A stretch of DNA of 64,000 nt from an uncultured Moraxella sp. GTDB taxonomy: Bacteria; Pseudomonadota; Gammaproteobacteria; Pseudomonadales; Moraxellaceae. The notes beneath the pieces are model-generated. The model saw only the letters and a program-made list of their open reading frames with translations, had not been told where the DNA came from and made no database searches. The stretch spans positions 32,056 through 96,055 of the forward strand of contig CALTTC010000005.1 of assembly GCA_943908425.1 (NCBI GenBank), given 5' to 3'. Shown piece after piece: positions 49,638-58,574 of this stretch (positions within the stretch are counted from its first letter, which is position 1; each line of letters opens with the position of its first letter). A program made the translations under genes and the position numbers.

Positions 49638-50027
49638 TTATTGTTTTTTCCAAGTTTGGCTACGTCCAACAACCTTGCCAGCCACTTTATAGCCACCTTT
49701 TAGGTTTAGGGTATTGCCGTTTAAGGTAGCACTTAGGCTGTAAGTTTTGCCACTCACAGGGTCAGTGATTTTACCGCCACTGTATTTACCACCGCCATTG
49801 GCTTTTAGTCCTGTGATGACAGTTTTACCCACGTGGGCTTTGGCTTTTTCGGTGTTACCAGAGACCACAACCCCTGTGAACGTACCGCCATTTTCGCTGA
49901 TTTTTACCACGGCTTTAGGTTGTCCGTCCTCATAAGTTTGCCAGTTGCCAACCAAGTTGTCCGCAAAAGCGGCCGCTGATAGGGCAAGTCCTGCGCTCAA
50001 TACTGCTACTTTAGTTAAAAATGCCAT
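49638..50027 (-). CDS. DUF2147-type secreted protein
   Basis: A 129-residue exported protein with a signal peptide (MAFLTKVAVLSAGLALSAAA, cleavage near AFA-D). The small beta-rich domain has the DUF2147 pattern: NLVGNWQTYEDGQPKAVVKI, GTFTGVVVSGN and GGKYSGGKITDPVSGKTYSL, ending RSQTWKKQ. An upstream ATG frame is rejected because it would mask the signal peptide. The family function is unknown; it is common in Moraxellaceae envelopes. Confidence 0.82.
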   Translation of the reverse strand: MAFLTKVAVLSAGLALSAAAFADNLVGNWQTYEDGQPKAVVKISENGGTFTGVVVSGNTEKAKAHVGKTVITGLKANGGGKYSGGKITDPVSGKTYSLSATLNGNTLNLKGGYKVAGKVVGRSQTWKKQ

Positions 50028-50136
50028 TGCATTACTCCATTTAAGTGAATGTTTGTAGTTTACAAGCGTTAGCTTATTATAAGACAAAGTACGCCCTAGA
50101 AATGCTATTTTTGTGGTTATTTTGTTGTTTTTTGTT

Positions 50137-50145
50137 TGCTATAAT
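50137..50145 (+). promoter_or_regulatory. orphan extended -10 on the plus strand
   Basis: TGCTATAAT at 50137-50145 is the same sequence as the map and rpsP -10. No plus-strand gene follows until 51097, so it would produce RNA antisense to the nuclease gene. Confidence 0.4.
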
Positions 50146-50153
50146 CTAACAAT

Positions 50154-51029
50154 TTAACCCAAAGCTTGCCACAAAGCCAACAAAACCGTCGCAATCATCG
50201 CCCAAATACCTTCATTGCTATCACCGTTAGCAGTGGGCGGGGTATTTTTGCTTTGCGAATTATCAGGACGGCTCGTCAATTCAAATTCTGCTGGCACAAA
50301 ACGCGGATTATGCTGTGGAAAAACGTTAATCCCCACGCGGTTTTGTAATTCTGCCACATCAATGAGCTCGTAAGTGCCATTAGCGTTATTGGGGGAATAA
50401 TAGACCACGGCAATATTTTCGCTTGGCAAATATATCGCCTTGTAGAGATGGCTAGGAATGTACATATTCGCTAGCTTGTCAGGGTGGCTACTAAAGCCTG
50501 TGCCTGTGACCACATAACTTTCGCCATAGCGTTCGCTAAGCGTGCGCACGTGCGATTCAATCTGTTGCCACACCCCACGGTTTTGTTCGCTATTTTGCGG
50601 TACAATATTGGCAAGGCTAAAGCTGTCGTATTGGCGTTTGACATCTGGCATATCGCCATTCGGCACCAAATGCCCGCGGTCATAACCAGAGTGCTTATAG
50701 TCTTTTAGTTGGCTTTGGTGGCTGACAGGCAAGCGAGTCTCAGGGCGAAAGCTATCTTTACGCGGGAGTTTACGGGCTTTTTTGATATCACGACCCGTCA
50801 AATGATGAGCTGAATATAAAGCGGTATTGGACACACCAGAATACAGCGTAGCAAAGCCCATAAAGCACAAAGGATATTGGTTAGAACCACTTGGGTCAAA
50901 GACGGTGGCAGGTGGCACGCCTTGCCAAAAATGCTCTGAACACTGCCCAAAATCAGTGGCATAATCATTTGCTACCGCTAACGGTGCAAACAGCACCGTA
51001 ACCACCATCCACCACCGCACAATCTGCAT
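50154..51029 (-). CDS. secreted DNA/RNA non-specific endonuclease
   Basis: Metal-dependent beta-beta-alpha nuclease of the NucA/EndA family. The 291 residues have a signal peptide (ending VAN near residue 21), the catalytic DRGH motif in YKHSGYDRGHLVPNGDMP with the histidine base, and the metal-ligand asparagine in NIVPQNSEQNRGVWQQIE. A hydrophobic segment at the C-terminus (GIWAMIATVLLALWQAL) may hold it at the membrane. It could serve DNA uptake or nutrient scavenging; that is inference. Confidence 0.87.
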   Translation of the reverse strand: MQIVRWWMVVTVLFAPLAVANDYATDFGQCSEHFWQGVPPATVFDPSGSNQYPLCFMGFATLYSGVSNTALYSAHHLTGRDIKKARKLPRKDSFRPETRLPVSHQSQLKDYKHSGYDRGHLVPNGDMPDVKRQYDSFSLANIVPQNSEQNRGVWQQIESHVRTLSERYGESYVVTGTGFSSHPDKLANMYIPSHLYKAIYLPSENIAVVYYSPNNANGTYELIDVAELQNRVGINVFPQHNPRFVPAEFELTSRPDNSQSKNTPPTANGDSNEGIWAMIATVLLALWQALG

Positions 51030-51096
51030 TCACTTCCCCATTTATGCCATTCAATGTTACAATGCCTAGCTTAACAAATTTTTATGAATAACGCCA

Positions 51097-52290
51097 ATGC
51101 CCAACGACACCCTGTTACCCCATCATCATAAACAAAGCCAAATAACCACCTTGGCAACTCGCCAATTTTACCCCACCCAATTTCGCTTTAAAGATTGCCC
51201 AAGCAATGATAGCTTTAGCGACAGAATTTTACACTGGTTTGCCAAACACGGTCGCCATCATCTGCCTTGGCAAGTTGCCGACCCCTACTCTGTATGGGTG
51301 TCAGAGATTATGCTACAACAAACGCAAGTGGCAACCGTTATTGGCTATTACAACCGCTTTATGGCACGGTTTGATAGCTTGCAATCGCTAGCGGCTGCCC
51401 CCCTTGACGACGTAATGGCACACTGGGCAGGGCTTGGTTATTATAGCCGTGCCAGAAATTTACACAAAACCGCCCAAGCTTTGCACGCCATCATCAAAAA
51501 AACAGGCGATTATCCGCAAACGCTTGATGAGTGGCAAGCGTTGTCAGGTATTGGACGCAGTACCGCTGGGGCGATTTTGGCAATGGGACTGCACAAATTT
51601 GGGGTGATTTGTGATGGCAATGTTAAGCGAGTACTAACCCGCCATTTTGCCATTGATGGCGACATCACCAAATCCGCCACCGACAAGCAATTATGGCACA
51701 TCGCCGAACAGCTCACCCCCAAAACAAATAGTGGCAATTATGCCCAAGCAATGATGGACTTAGGGGCAACACTTTGTACACGCACACGCCCCAATTGTCC
51801 TGTCTGCCCCGTGCAATCCACCTGCCAAGCTCACCAAAAAGGCACACCCACCGCTTATCCTGTCAAAAGCAAAAAGACCGCCAAGCCCACACACAAAGCG
51901 ACTGCTTTGTACATTTGCCACCAAGATAAAGTATTATTCATCAAACGCCCAAGCAACGGCATTTGGGGCGATTTATGGTGCTTGCCAATGCACACCCCCA
52001 CCAAGCCTGAAAGTTTGGGCGAGCAAGGTCTTGATGCGTTATTGGCGACATTGGACATCAGCACCAATTCTAGCCCAAATCCCAGCTCAAACCCCATTAG
52101 CCTTCGCCACAGCCTAACACATTTTCATTGGCAAATCAGCTTAAAGATTATCCACCTTAACGACAAAATCGCCATTGACAAGCTACTTATCAAGCACAAG
52201 ATTGATTTTATTTGGGCAGACAAAAAAGCCCAACAAGCCTTAAGCCAGCCTAGGGCAATGCAAAAATTACTGGCTTATCAAGATGGTTAG
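51097..52290 (+). CDS. mutY: A/G-specific adenine DNA glycosylase
   Basis: Removes adenine mispaired with 8-oxoguanine. The 397 residues show DPYSVWVSEIMLQQTQVATV, the helix-hairpin-helix LSGIGRSTAGAILAMG with the catalytic aspartate in VICDGNVKRVL, and the [4Fe-4S] cysteines C-x6-C-x2-C-x5-C in CTRTRPNCPVCPVQSTC. A C-terminal Nudix-like 8-oxoG domain follows. An extra stretch of about 40 residues precedes the core (family starts near FSDRILHWF), so a later start is possible, but no better ATG is seen. Confidence 0.94.
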   Translation: MPNDTLLPHHHKQSQITTLATRQFYPTQFRFKDCPSNDSFSDRILHWFAKHGRHHLPWQVADPYSVWVSEIMLQQTQVATVIGYYNRFMARFDSLQSLAAAPLDDVMAHWAGLGYYSRARNLHKTAQALHAIIKKTGDYPQTLDEWQALSGIGRSTAGAILAMGLHKFGVICDGNVKRVLTRHFAIDGDITKSATDKQLWHIAEQLTPKTNSGNYAQAMMDLGATLCTRTRPNCPVCPVQSTCQAHQKGTPTAYPVKSKKTAKPTHKATALYICHQDKVLFIKRPSNGIWGDLWCLPMHTPTKPESLGEQGLDALLATLDISTNSSPNPSSNPISLRHSLTHFHWQISLKIIHLNDKIAIDKLLIKHKIDFIWADKKAQQALSQPRAMQKLLAYQDG

Positions 52291-52712
52291 CTTTTTGGTT
52301 TTGGATTTTTGGCTTATCGGCGATCATTTTACCCAATCATTTTTCAACAAGGCAAAAATAAACAAAGTGGTTTTAGTGCATTTATTTTGTGTATAGCCAC
52401 ACCAATCCACCCATCAAAAAATGCCCAAATATTTTGCTTTAAATGCCACGAAACGATTGTTTGCGTCCCAACCCAATATTTATTTGGGCAATAAATCAAC
52501 CACAAAATTAAAAATAAATCCGTTTAATCCAACATAACATTAATCATTGTTTACATTACATTACAATCAATTACTTAGTTTAACGATTAGCGTATTTTTG
52601 ATAAAGCCTTTTGTGTTATTATTTTTCGCTTAATTTTAGCAATTATATCAATGATTTTATTGCGTTAATTTTATTGACATTGCATTAACCAACCTCAATT
52701 CCATAAGGAACG
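52291..52712. other. 422-bp AT-rich intergenic region before yceI
   Basis: No credible gene; a 61-codon frame at 52309-52494 lacks coding character. A short hairpin CCCAA-tatttat-TTGGG (about 52472-52488) may end mutY transcription. A TTGACA near 52676 is too close to the yceI start to be used with a visible -10. The rest, rich in TTA/ATT, shows nothing I can name. Confidence 0.5.
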
Positions 52713-53285
52713 ATGATGAAAAAACTTACCCTAGCCACCCTTTTGGCACTGGCAAGCTTAACAGGTGTCGCACAAGCTGAGACACTCACCCTTGACCCTG
52801 CCCACAGTGTTGCTCGTTTTTCTGTTGACCACTTTGGTACCTCAACCAACCACGGGGCGTTTCATAATCTAAACGGTCAAGTTAATTATGACCCAGTCAA
52901 AAAAACAGGCTTTGTTGGCATTACCATCCCCATTATGAATCTAGAAACGGGCATTGATGCATTTAACAAACATCTCAAATCGGCCGATTTTTTTAATACT
53001 GATGTCTATCCAACCGCTTATTTTAAATCCACCCAATGGCACTTTAAAGGCGATAAGCCTGTCAAAATTGATGGTGAGCTCACCTTACTTGGCAAAACTC
53101 ACCCCATTACCTTAACTGCCACCAAATTCAACTGCTATGACAATCCCATTCACAACGCCAAAACTTGCGGTGGCGACTTTGAGACAGTCATTGACCGCAC
53201 CAAATGGGGTATGACTCAATTTGCCGATTTGCCTAGTATGAGAAATGTCAAACTAAAGATTCAAGCCGAAGCATACGCCAAGTAA
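52713..53285 (+). CDS. YceI family periplasmic protein
   Basis: Lipocalin-like beta barrel that binds polyisoprenoid-type lipids in studied homologues. The 190 residues have a signal peptide (ending AQA near residue 22). The YceI core follows with LTLDPAHSVARFSVDHFGTS, the segment GITIPIMNLETGIDAFNKHL, DFFNTDVYPTAYFKS and KWGMTQFADL. AGGAA precedes a doublet ATG ATG. It is monocistronic. The ligand and role here are unknown. Confidence 0.93.
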   Translation: MMKKLTLATLLALASLTGVAQAETLTLDPAHSVARFSVDHFGTSTNHGAFHNLNGQVNYDPVKKTGFVGITIPIMNLETGIDAFNKHLKSADFFNTDVYPTAYFKSTQWHFKGDKPVKIDGELTLLGKTHPITLTATKFNCYDNPIHNAKTCGGDFETVIDRTKWGMTQFADLPSMRNVKLKIQAEAYAK

Positions 53286-53324
53286 GACAAGGCAAATGTG
53301 TCAATATCAACCCTCTTTAATACC

Positions 53325-53352
53325 AAAAAGTCCCTAACGATGGGGCTTTTTT
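53325..53352 (+). terminator. yceI terminator
   Basis: AAAAAGTCCC (53325-53334) pairs with GGGGCTTTTT (53342-53351; one G-U) around a 7-nt loop, followed by a further T. Confidence 0.85.
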
Positions 53353-53515
53353 ATGGCAATTTTATGGGCAATGGTTGATAAAAACCATCGCCAATATAAA
53401 CCAACTAAAATATATTAAGCAAATAACATCAAGCAAGCAATGCAACCTAACCCATATAACATTGTAAGTCAGCAACCGTAGCACAAATGGCAACATAGTC
53501 ATAAGCATTCGGTTA

Positions 53516-54529
53516 TTAATAACAACGCTTTTGTATGATTTGGCTAAGATTAAGTAAATGATCCGCCGATAAACGCTTGGCGATACGCTCGGCATTGGCA
53601 AATAATTGTGTAGCATAGCTACTGGCATCTTTAATGCCTAACAGCTTAACATAAGTGGACTTATCCAGCTTTTCATCACTATGGGCAGACTTGCCAAGCA
53701 CTGCACTATCAGCCACCACATCTAGCACATCATCTTGCACTTGAAAGGCAAGCCCCAAACAACACGCAAAATCCAAAAGCTTCGCCATCACGTCATCAGA
53801 CACCCCTGCACACGCCCCGCCCATCAAGACACTCGCTTCTATCAACGCTCCTGTTTTGTCAGCGTGAATGGCTTGCAATTCATCTTGACTTAATGATTGG
53901 CTCTCGCCTAGCACATCACGCATTTGCCCGGCAACCATTCGTCTGGCACAAGGAGCAAAAATCTGATGCAAGCGTATGGCAAGCGTATCATCATAGCCCA
54001 TATTTGGCAAAGTCATCGTCAAGCTCTCAAATGCCAATGTCTGCAAGACATCGCCTGCCAACAGTGCCACATCTTCGCCAAACGCAATATGGCAAGTCGC
54101 TCGCCCACGCCGTAACGCATCATCGTCCATACAGGGCAAATCATCGTGAATTAAAGAATAGCCGTGCAATAATTCCACCGCCAAACACGCTCGTCTCATC
54201 ATATCGCACGCGCGCTTATCGCCCAAAGCATCGCTATCATTACCGCTTTTACCTTTTGGACAATTGCCCACCAAATCCAAAAAACTAAAGCACGCAAGTA
54301 GCGGACGGATACGCTTGCCACCCCCTGCCATCGCATAACGGCAAGCTTCATCTAGCCTATCAGGCAAATTCGCCTTAACAAACAAACCAGCGATATCATT
54401 ATCAAAAGACGGTAAGTAAGTGTCATTTAGCGTATGATAGGGGCAAATAGTCGTTGATACGGCAGTTTGGGGGGCGACAGTTTGGGGGTCGTTTGATGGG
54501 GGCGTGTCTGACATAGCAGTATTTGACAT
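53516..54529 (-). CDS. ispA: (2E,6E)-farnesyl diphosphate synthase (polyprenyl synthetase)
   Basis: Condenses IPP with DMAPP/GPP to farnesyl diphosphate for quinones and undecaprenyl phosphate. The 337 residues have GGGKRIRPLLACF, the first Asp-rich motif LIHDDLPCMDDDALRRGRAT, and the second in FQVQDDVLDVVADS. A Ser/Thr/Pro/Gln-rich N-terminal extension of about 35 residues is unusual for the family (about 300). A later start at 54514 would trim only five residues. xseB and dxs are not adjacent. Confidence 0.92.
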   Translation of the reverse strand: MSNTAMSDTPPSNDPQTVAPQTAVSTTICPYHTLNDTYLPSFDNDIAGLFVKANLPDRLDEACRYAMAGGGKRIRPLLACFSFLDLVGNCPKGKSGNDSDALGDKRACDMMRRACLAVELLHGYSLIHDDLPCMDDDALRRGRATCHIAFGEDVALLAGDVLQTLAFESLTMTLPNMGYDDTLAIRLHQIFAPCARRMVAGQMRDVLGESQSLSQDELQAIHADKTGALIEASVLMGGACAGVSDDVMAKLLDFACCLGLAFQVQDDVLDVVADSAVLGKSAHSDEKLDKSTYVKLLGIKDASSYATQLFANAERIAKRLSADHLLNLSQIIQKRCY

Positions 54530-54633
54530 AGCAATCTGGCGTTAAACTTTGGGCTTATTATACACAAAACCCTTCATAAAACCTAAATCCTACAAGCAAA
54601 ATACGCCAATTCAACAAAAAATTAAAAAAATGC

Positions 54634-54662
54634 TTGACCTTGTCGGAGTTTTTTGGTTTAAT
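54634..54662 (+). promoter_or_regulatory. tRNA-Phe promoter
   Basis: TTGACC (54634-54639), 17 bp, TTTAAT (54657-54662), ending 11 bp before the tRNA. Confidence 0.75.
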
Positions 54663-54672
54663 ACGCACCACT

Positions 54673-54748
54673 GGCGCGATAGCTCAGTCGGTAGAGCAAC
54701 GGATTGAAAATCCGTGTGTCGGCAGTTCGATCCTGCCTCACGCCACCA
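54673..54748 (+). tRNA. tRNA-Phe (anticodon GAA)
   Basis: A 76-nt cloverleaf with encoded CCA. The D arm is GCTC/GAGC, the anticodon stem ACGGA/TCCGT encloses TTGAAAA (anticodon GAA), and the T arm is GGCAG-TTCGATC-CTGCC. The acceptor GGCGCGA against TCACGCC leaves a C-A mismatch at the fifth pair (54677 and 54740). The rest is standard. Confidence 0.97.
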
Positions 54749-54752
54749 TATC

Positions 54753-54780
54753 AAAACCCTTATAAAAATAAGGGTTTTTT
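54753..54780 (+). terminator. tRNA-Phe terminator
   Basis: AAAACCCTTAT (54753-54763) and ATAAGGGTTTT (54768-54778) with a 4-nt loop and continuing T tract, 5 nt after the CCA. Confidence 0.88.
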
Positions 54781-55211
54781 ATTTTTGCTCGGCAAATCGG
54801 CAAATCGGCAGTTTGCATTACTGTTATTTTGTCATATCAAAAAGCCAAGCATTAACTCATCAAAAAAACGCACGCCACCACTTTATAACGGTCATTTATA
54901 ACAGTCATTTAACTTTTAAACAGCCGTTTAATGCAGTATTTATCCCAAGGGCTATTAGCACCGTTTGCACTATCCTTTTATCACTGTCCACGCTGTATTA
55001 GCCTTATCATTACCCCCTTATTATCACTCCCTTTGTGTTAGCTTTTGTATCAATTCCCACGCTACCCCTACAAATTTTTGCCAAAATAACGTATAATTGA
55101 ATAACTATGCTTTGTAATTTTATAAGACATAAAGCAAACTGGTAGCCGTCGCCACCCATTTTGTGGGGCGCTTGGCATTTTTTCACCAATGGTAAAAGGT
55201 GTAACCATTTT
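54781..55211. other. 431-bp region upstream of nqrA
   Basis: No credible gene. It contains short direct repeats (GGCAAATC repeated at 54791-54808; AACRGTCATTTA twice near 54888-54912) and a TATAAT at 55092-55097 without a clear -35. An imperfect GC-rich hairpin followed by TTTTTT lies about 55146-55184. The last two may be the nqr promoter and a leader structure, with low certainty. Confidence 0.4.
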
Positions 55212-56561
55212 ATGATGACCATCAAAAAAGGCTTAGATTTGCCAATCAATGGCGTGCCAAGCGATGAAATCACCACGCATACGCCAACCCACGTTGCCCT
55301 AATCGGCTATGATTATGTCGGTATGCGTCCAACTATGCAAGTTGCCGAAGGCGATGTTGTCAAAAAAGGGCAAGCCTTGTTTTTGGACAAAAAACGAGAA
55401 GGCGTGGTACATACTGCCCCAGCATCCGGACGAATTGTCGCCATCAATCGTGGTGAACGGCGAATTTTTGAAAGCATTGTCATTGAAGTGGCAGGCGATG
55501 ATGAGATAACGTTTGAACAATTTTCACAAGATAAGCTTGCCGAGCTTAGTCGTGAAACGGTTTGCGATATTTTGGTCAAATCAGGCGAATGGACAGCCTT
55601 TCGCACGCGTCCTTTTAGTCGCACCCCAGCTATTGACAGTACGCCATCGGCGATTTTTGTTGCCGCTATTGACACCAATCCGCTTGCCTTAGACCCAATG
55701 CTTGTCCTAAAAGATGAAATAGACAGCTTCAATGATGGCTTGTCGGTGTTGTCGGTGTTGTCGCCTACCACCTATGTTTGCCATCACATTAAAGACAATC
55801 TAGAGCGAGTGGCGCGCCTTGCTCCCACAAACCAAACCGCTTACCACGCTTTTGGTGGTGTGCACCCTGCCGGGCTTGCTGGCACGCACATTCACTTTTT
55901 GCACCCGCTGGCGCGTGGCGTGAGCGTTTGGACGATTAACTACCAAGATGTCATTGCCATTGGCAAGCTATTCACCACAGGCAAAATCCACACCGAGCGG
56001 TTGATTAGCCTTGGTGGACCATCAGTCAAAAAGCCCCGATTGATTCGTACCCATCGTGGGGCGGATTTGGGCAATTTGACCAAAAACGAGCTGTATGACG
56101 GTGTCCATCGGGTGATTTCAGGTTCAGTGCTGTCAGGACGGCGTTACGACCCTGCTTTTGCCAATTTGGGACGCTTTCACAACCAAGTATCGGTCATTCC
56201 AGAAGGCTATGAACGCCCTGCTTTGCATTTTTTTAGCGTAGGTAGCAATCGCTTTTCTAAATTGCCGATTTATATCTCGCAATTTTTTAAAAACAAAAAA
56301 TACAATTTTACGAGCAGTACCAACGGCTCACCGAGAGCCATGGTGCCGATTGGCGTCTATGAGCAAGTCATGCCCCAAGATTATCTGCCCACACAGCTAC
56401 TGCGGGCATTGATTGTAGAAGACATTGTCACCGCGGTGGACTTAGGGGCATTGGAGCTTGACGAAGAAGATTTAGCCCTTTGCACCTTTGTGTCCCCCGG
56501 CAAATATGAATTTGGGGATATTTTGCGTGATAACCTAACCCGTATTGAGATGGAAGGCTAA
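55212..56561 (+). CDS. nqrA: Na+-translocating NADH:quinone reductase subunit A
   Basis: Cytoplasmic-side subunit that contributes to the ubiquinone/inhibitor-binding region of Na+-NQR. The protein starts MMTIKKGLDLPINGVPSDEI, the family N-terminus, and includes THVALIGYDYVGMRPTMQVA and FHNQVSVIPEG. Length about 449 is normal. The ATG doublet at 55212/55215 has no good Shine-Dalgarno. nqrB follows 2 nt later. Confidence 0.95.
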   Translation: MMTIKKGLDLPINGVPSDEITTHTPTHVALIGYDYVGMRPTMQVAEGDVVKKGQALFLDKKREGVVHTAPASGRIVAINRGERRIFESIVIEVAGDDEITFEQFSQDKLAELSRETVCDILVKSGEWTAFRTRPFSRTPAIDSTPSAIFVAAIDTNPLALDPMLVLKDEIDSFNDGLSVLSVLSPTTYVCHHIKDNLERVARLAPTNQTAYHAFGGVHPAGLAGTHIHFLHPLARGVSVWTINYQDVIAIGKLFTTGKIHTERLISLGGPSVKKPRLIRTHRGADLGNLTKNELYDGVHRVISGSVLSGRRYDPAFANLGRFHNQVSVIPEGYERPALHFFSVGSNRFSKLPIYISQFFKNKKYNFTSSTNGSPRAMVPIGVYEQVMPQDYLPTQLLRALIVEDIVTAVDLGALELDEEDLALCTFVSPGKYEFGDILRDNLTRIEMEG

Positions 56562-56563
56562 CG

Positions 56564-57796
56564 ATGAAATTTATTCACAATTTTTTTGACCGCATAGAGC
56601 CGTCTTTTACTAAAGGCGGTAAATATGCCAAATACTATGCCGTCTTTGAGATGTTTGACACCTTTTTTCGTCAGCCATCGTCTCAAGCGTACAGTGCCAG
56701 CCACGTCCGTGATGGCGTGGATTTAAAGCGGATTATGATTACCGTGTGGCTATGTACTTTTCCTGCGATGATTTGGGGAATGTACAACGTCGGCTTTCAA
56801 GCCTTGACTGCCCTTGCCCACTTTGGCGGTGTGGCGACAGGTTGGCGAACGGTGGTAACGAACTTATTTGGCTATGACCCAAACAGCATTTTGGCGTGTT
56901 TTGCCTATGGGGCGATGCAATTTTTGCCGATTTATATTGTTACCTTTGCTGTTGGGATATTTTGGGAAATTGTCTTTGCCGTGGTGCGTGGACACGAAGT
57001 CAATGAAGGGTTTTTTGTTACTTCGGTATTGTTTGCCTTAACCTTACCGCCGTCCATTCCGCTTTGGCAAGTGGCGTTGGGGATTAGTTTTGGGGTGGTG
57101 GTTGCCAAAGAAGTCTTTGGCGGTACTGGCAAAAACTTCTTAAACCCCGCTTTGGCAGGACGTGCCTTTTTGTACTTTGCCTACCCTGCTGCCATCAGTG
57201 GCGACACCGTTTGGACTGCCGTTGATGGTTTTTCAGGGGCGACACCGCTTGGGCTTGCCGCCACAGGGCTAAGTAGCAGTCAATTTGTGGACGTTTATGG
57301 GCAAGGCATTACTTGGGCAAATGCCTTTTTTGGACAAATGCAAGGCTCTATTGGCGAAGGCTCAAAACTTGCCATCTTAATCGGTATGGTGGGGCTATTG
57401 TGGACCAAAATTGCCTCTTGGCGCGTGATTGCCGGCTGTGTGATTGGGCTTTTGGTCACCGCCTTTATCTTTAATCTTATCGGTGGCGACAACCCAATGA
57501 TGTCGCTTGCTCCGCATTGGCATTTGGTCGTTGGTGGCTTTTTGTTTGGGGCGGTGTTTATGGCAACTGACCCTGTGTCCGCTGCCCACACCAACGCTGG
57601 TAGATGGGCATATGGTCTATTGATTGGCTTTATGACTGTCGTTATTCGGGTGCTAAACCCCGCCTTCCCTGAAGGGATTATGCTAGCGATTTTATTTGCT
57701 AACCTAGCTGCTCCTTTATTTGACTATTTTGTCACCCAAGCCAATATCAAACGGCAAAACGCACGGAGATTACGTTATGTCAACTCAGAAAAATAG
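56564..57796 (+). CDS. nqrB: Na+-NQR subunit B
   Basis: Integral membrane subunit carrying covalent FMN and riboflavin and forming most of the ion path. The 410 residues give about ten TM helices. The FMN-accepting threonine lies in the S(T)GAT-type motif DGFSGATPLGLA near residue 227, and GGTGKNFLNPALAGRAFLYF is present. It overlaps nqrC by 20 nt. The flavin transferase apbE is downstream. Confidence 0.95.
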   Translation: MKFIHNFFDRIEPSFTKGGKYAKYYAVFEMFDTFFRQPSSQAYSASHVRDGVDLKRIMITVWLCTFPAMIWGMYNVGFQALTALAHFGGVATGWRTVVTNLFGYDPNSILACFAYGAMQFLPIYIVTFAVGIFWEIVFAVVRGHEVNEGFFVTSVLFALTLPPSIPLWQVALGISFGVVVAKEVFGGTGKNFLNPALAGRAFLYFAYPAAISGDTVWTAVDGFSGATPLGLAATGLSSSQFVDVYGQGITWANAFFGQMQGSIGEGSKLAILIGMVGLLWTKIASWRVIAGCVIGLLVTAFIFNLIGGDNPMMSLAPHWHLVVGGFLFGAVFMATDPVSAAHTNAGRWAYGLLIGFMTVVIRVLNPAFPEGIMLAILFANLAAPLFDYFVTQANIKRQNARRLRYVNSEK

Positions 57797-58574
57797 TAAC
57801 GCAAAAACCGCTATCACCGCTTTGGTGCTGTGCTTGGTGTGCTCGGTGATGGTGTCAGCGGTGGCGGTTGGCTTAAAGCCCAAACAGCTTGAAAACCAAG
57901 CCCTTGACCGTAACAAAAATATTTTGATAGCTGCCGATTTGGCAACACCTGCAACTTCTGCAGACCAAGTTGCGCAAACCTTTCAAGATTTTGATGTCAA
58001 AATTATCAATTTAGAGACAGGCAAATTTGTAAGCGATGACGTGCTTGCCAAAGAAGGCATTGATATAGCCAGCTACGACGCGGCCGCCGCTGCCAAAGAC
58101 CCGCACTTGGGGATTGCCCTAAATGACGACCCTGCCGGTATCGGTGCTCTACCCAAATACGCCAAAGTCTATATCAAGACCGACAGCAGTGGCGCGCCAG
58201 AATTGGTGGTGCTACCGGTACACGGCTATGGGCTGTGGGGGACGATTTATGGCTTTTTGACCCTTGAAAATGACTTTAATACCATCAGGGGCATCAGCTT
58301 TTATTCGCACAAAGAAACGCCCGGACTTGGGGCATTGATTGAAGAGCCCAAATGGCGCGCACAATGGCAAGGCAAGCACGCTTATGATGACGAGCGTCAA
58401 GAAGTGGTTACAGGGGTCGTAAAAGCGGGTGTTCCCAAACCCACGCCTCACTACGTGGACGGCATTAGCGGTGCTACCTTAACCAGTCGTGGGGTCAATA
58501 ATTTTATTCGCTTTTGGCTATCTGATGTGGGCTATAAGCCGTTTTTGGATAACTTAAAACAAGGAGCGGCATAA
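57777..58574 (+). CDS. nqrC: Na+-NQR subunit C
   Basis: Periplasmic-facing subunit with one TM (about 13-33) and a covalent FMN. The 265 residues contain the flavinylation motif DGISGATLTSRGVNNFIRF near 225-243 and HGYGLWGTIYGFL. The start at 57777 (MSTQKNSN) lies inside nqrB with GGAG 8 nt upstream; a longer frame begins at 57720 but adds no family sequence. Confidence 0.94.
   Translation: MSTQKNSNAKTAITALVLCLVCSVMVSAVAVGLKPKQLENQALDRNKNILIAADLATPATSADQVAQTFQDFDVKIINLETGKFVSDDVLAKEGIDIASYDAAAAAKDPHLGIALNDDPAGIGALPKYAKVYIKTDSSGAPELVVLPVHGYGLWGTIYGFLTLENDFNTIRGISFYSHKETPGLGALIEEPKWRAQWQGKHAYDDERQEVVTGVVKAGVPKPTPHYVDGISGATLTSRGVNNFIRFWLSDVGYKPFLDNLKQGAA

Noticed and set aside
52309..52494. 61-codon frame after mutY
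   Set aside because: No ribosome-binding site, atypical composition and no recognisable domain; better read as intergenic.
53367..53392. Inverted repeat GGCAATGGTT/AACCATCGCC as a terminator or attachment site
   Set aside because: One mismatched pair and no T tract on either strand; too weak to name.
53362..53628. 88-codon minus-strand frame between yceI and ispA
   Set aside because: Overlaps the 3' end of ispA in another frame, with no Shine-Dalgarno; a shadow frame.
55146..55184. GC-rich hairpin plus TTTTTT before nqrA as a riboswitch
   Set aside because: The stem has two mismatches and no known riboswitch core was recognised; kept only as a low-confidence leader structure.
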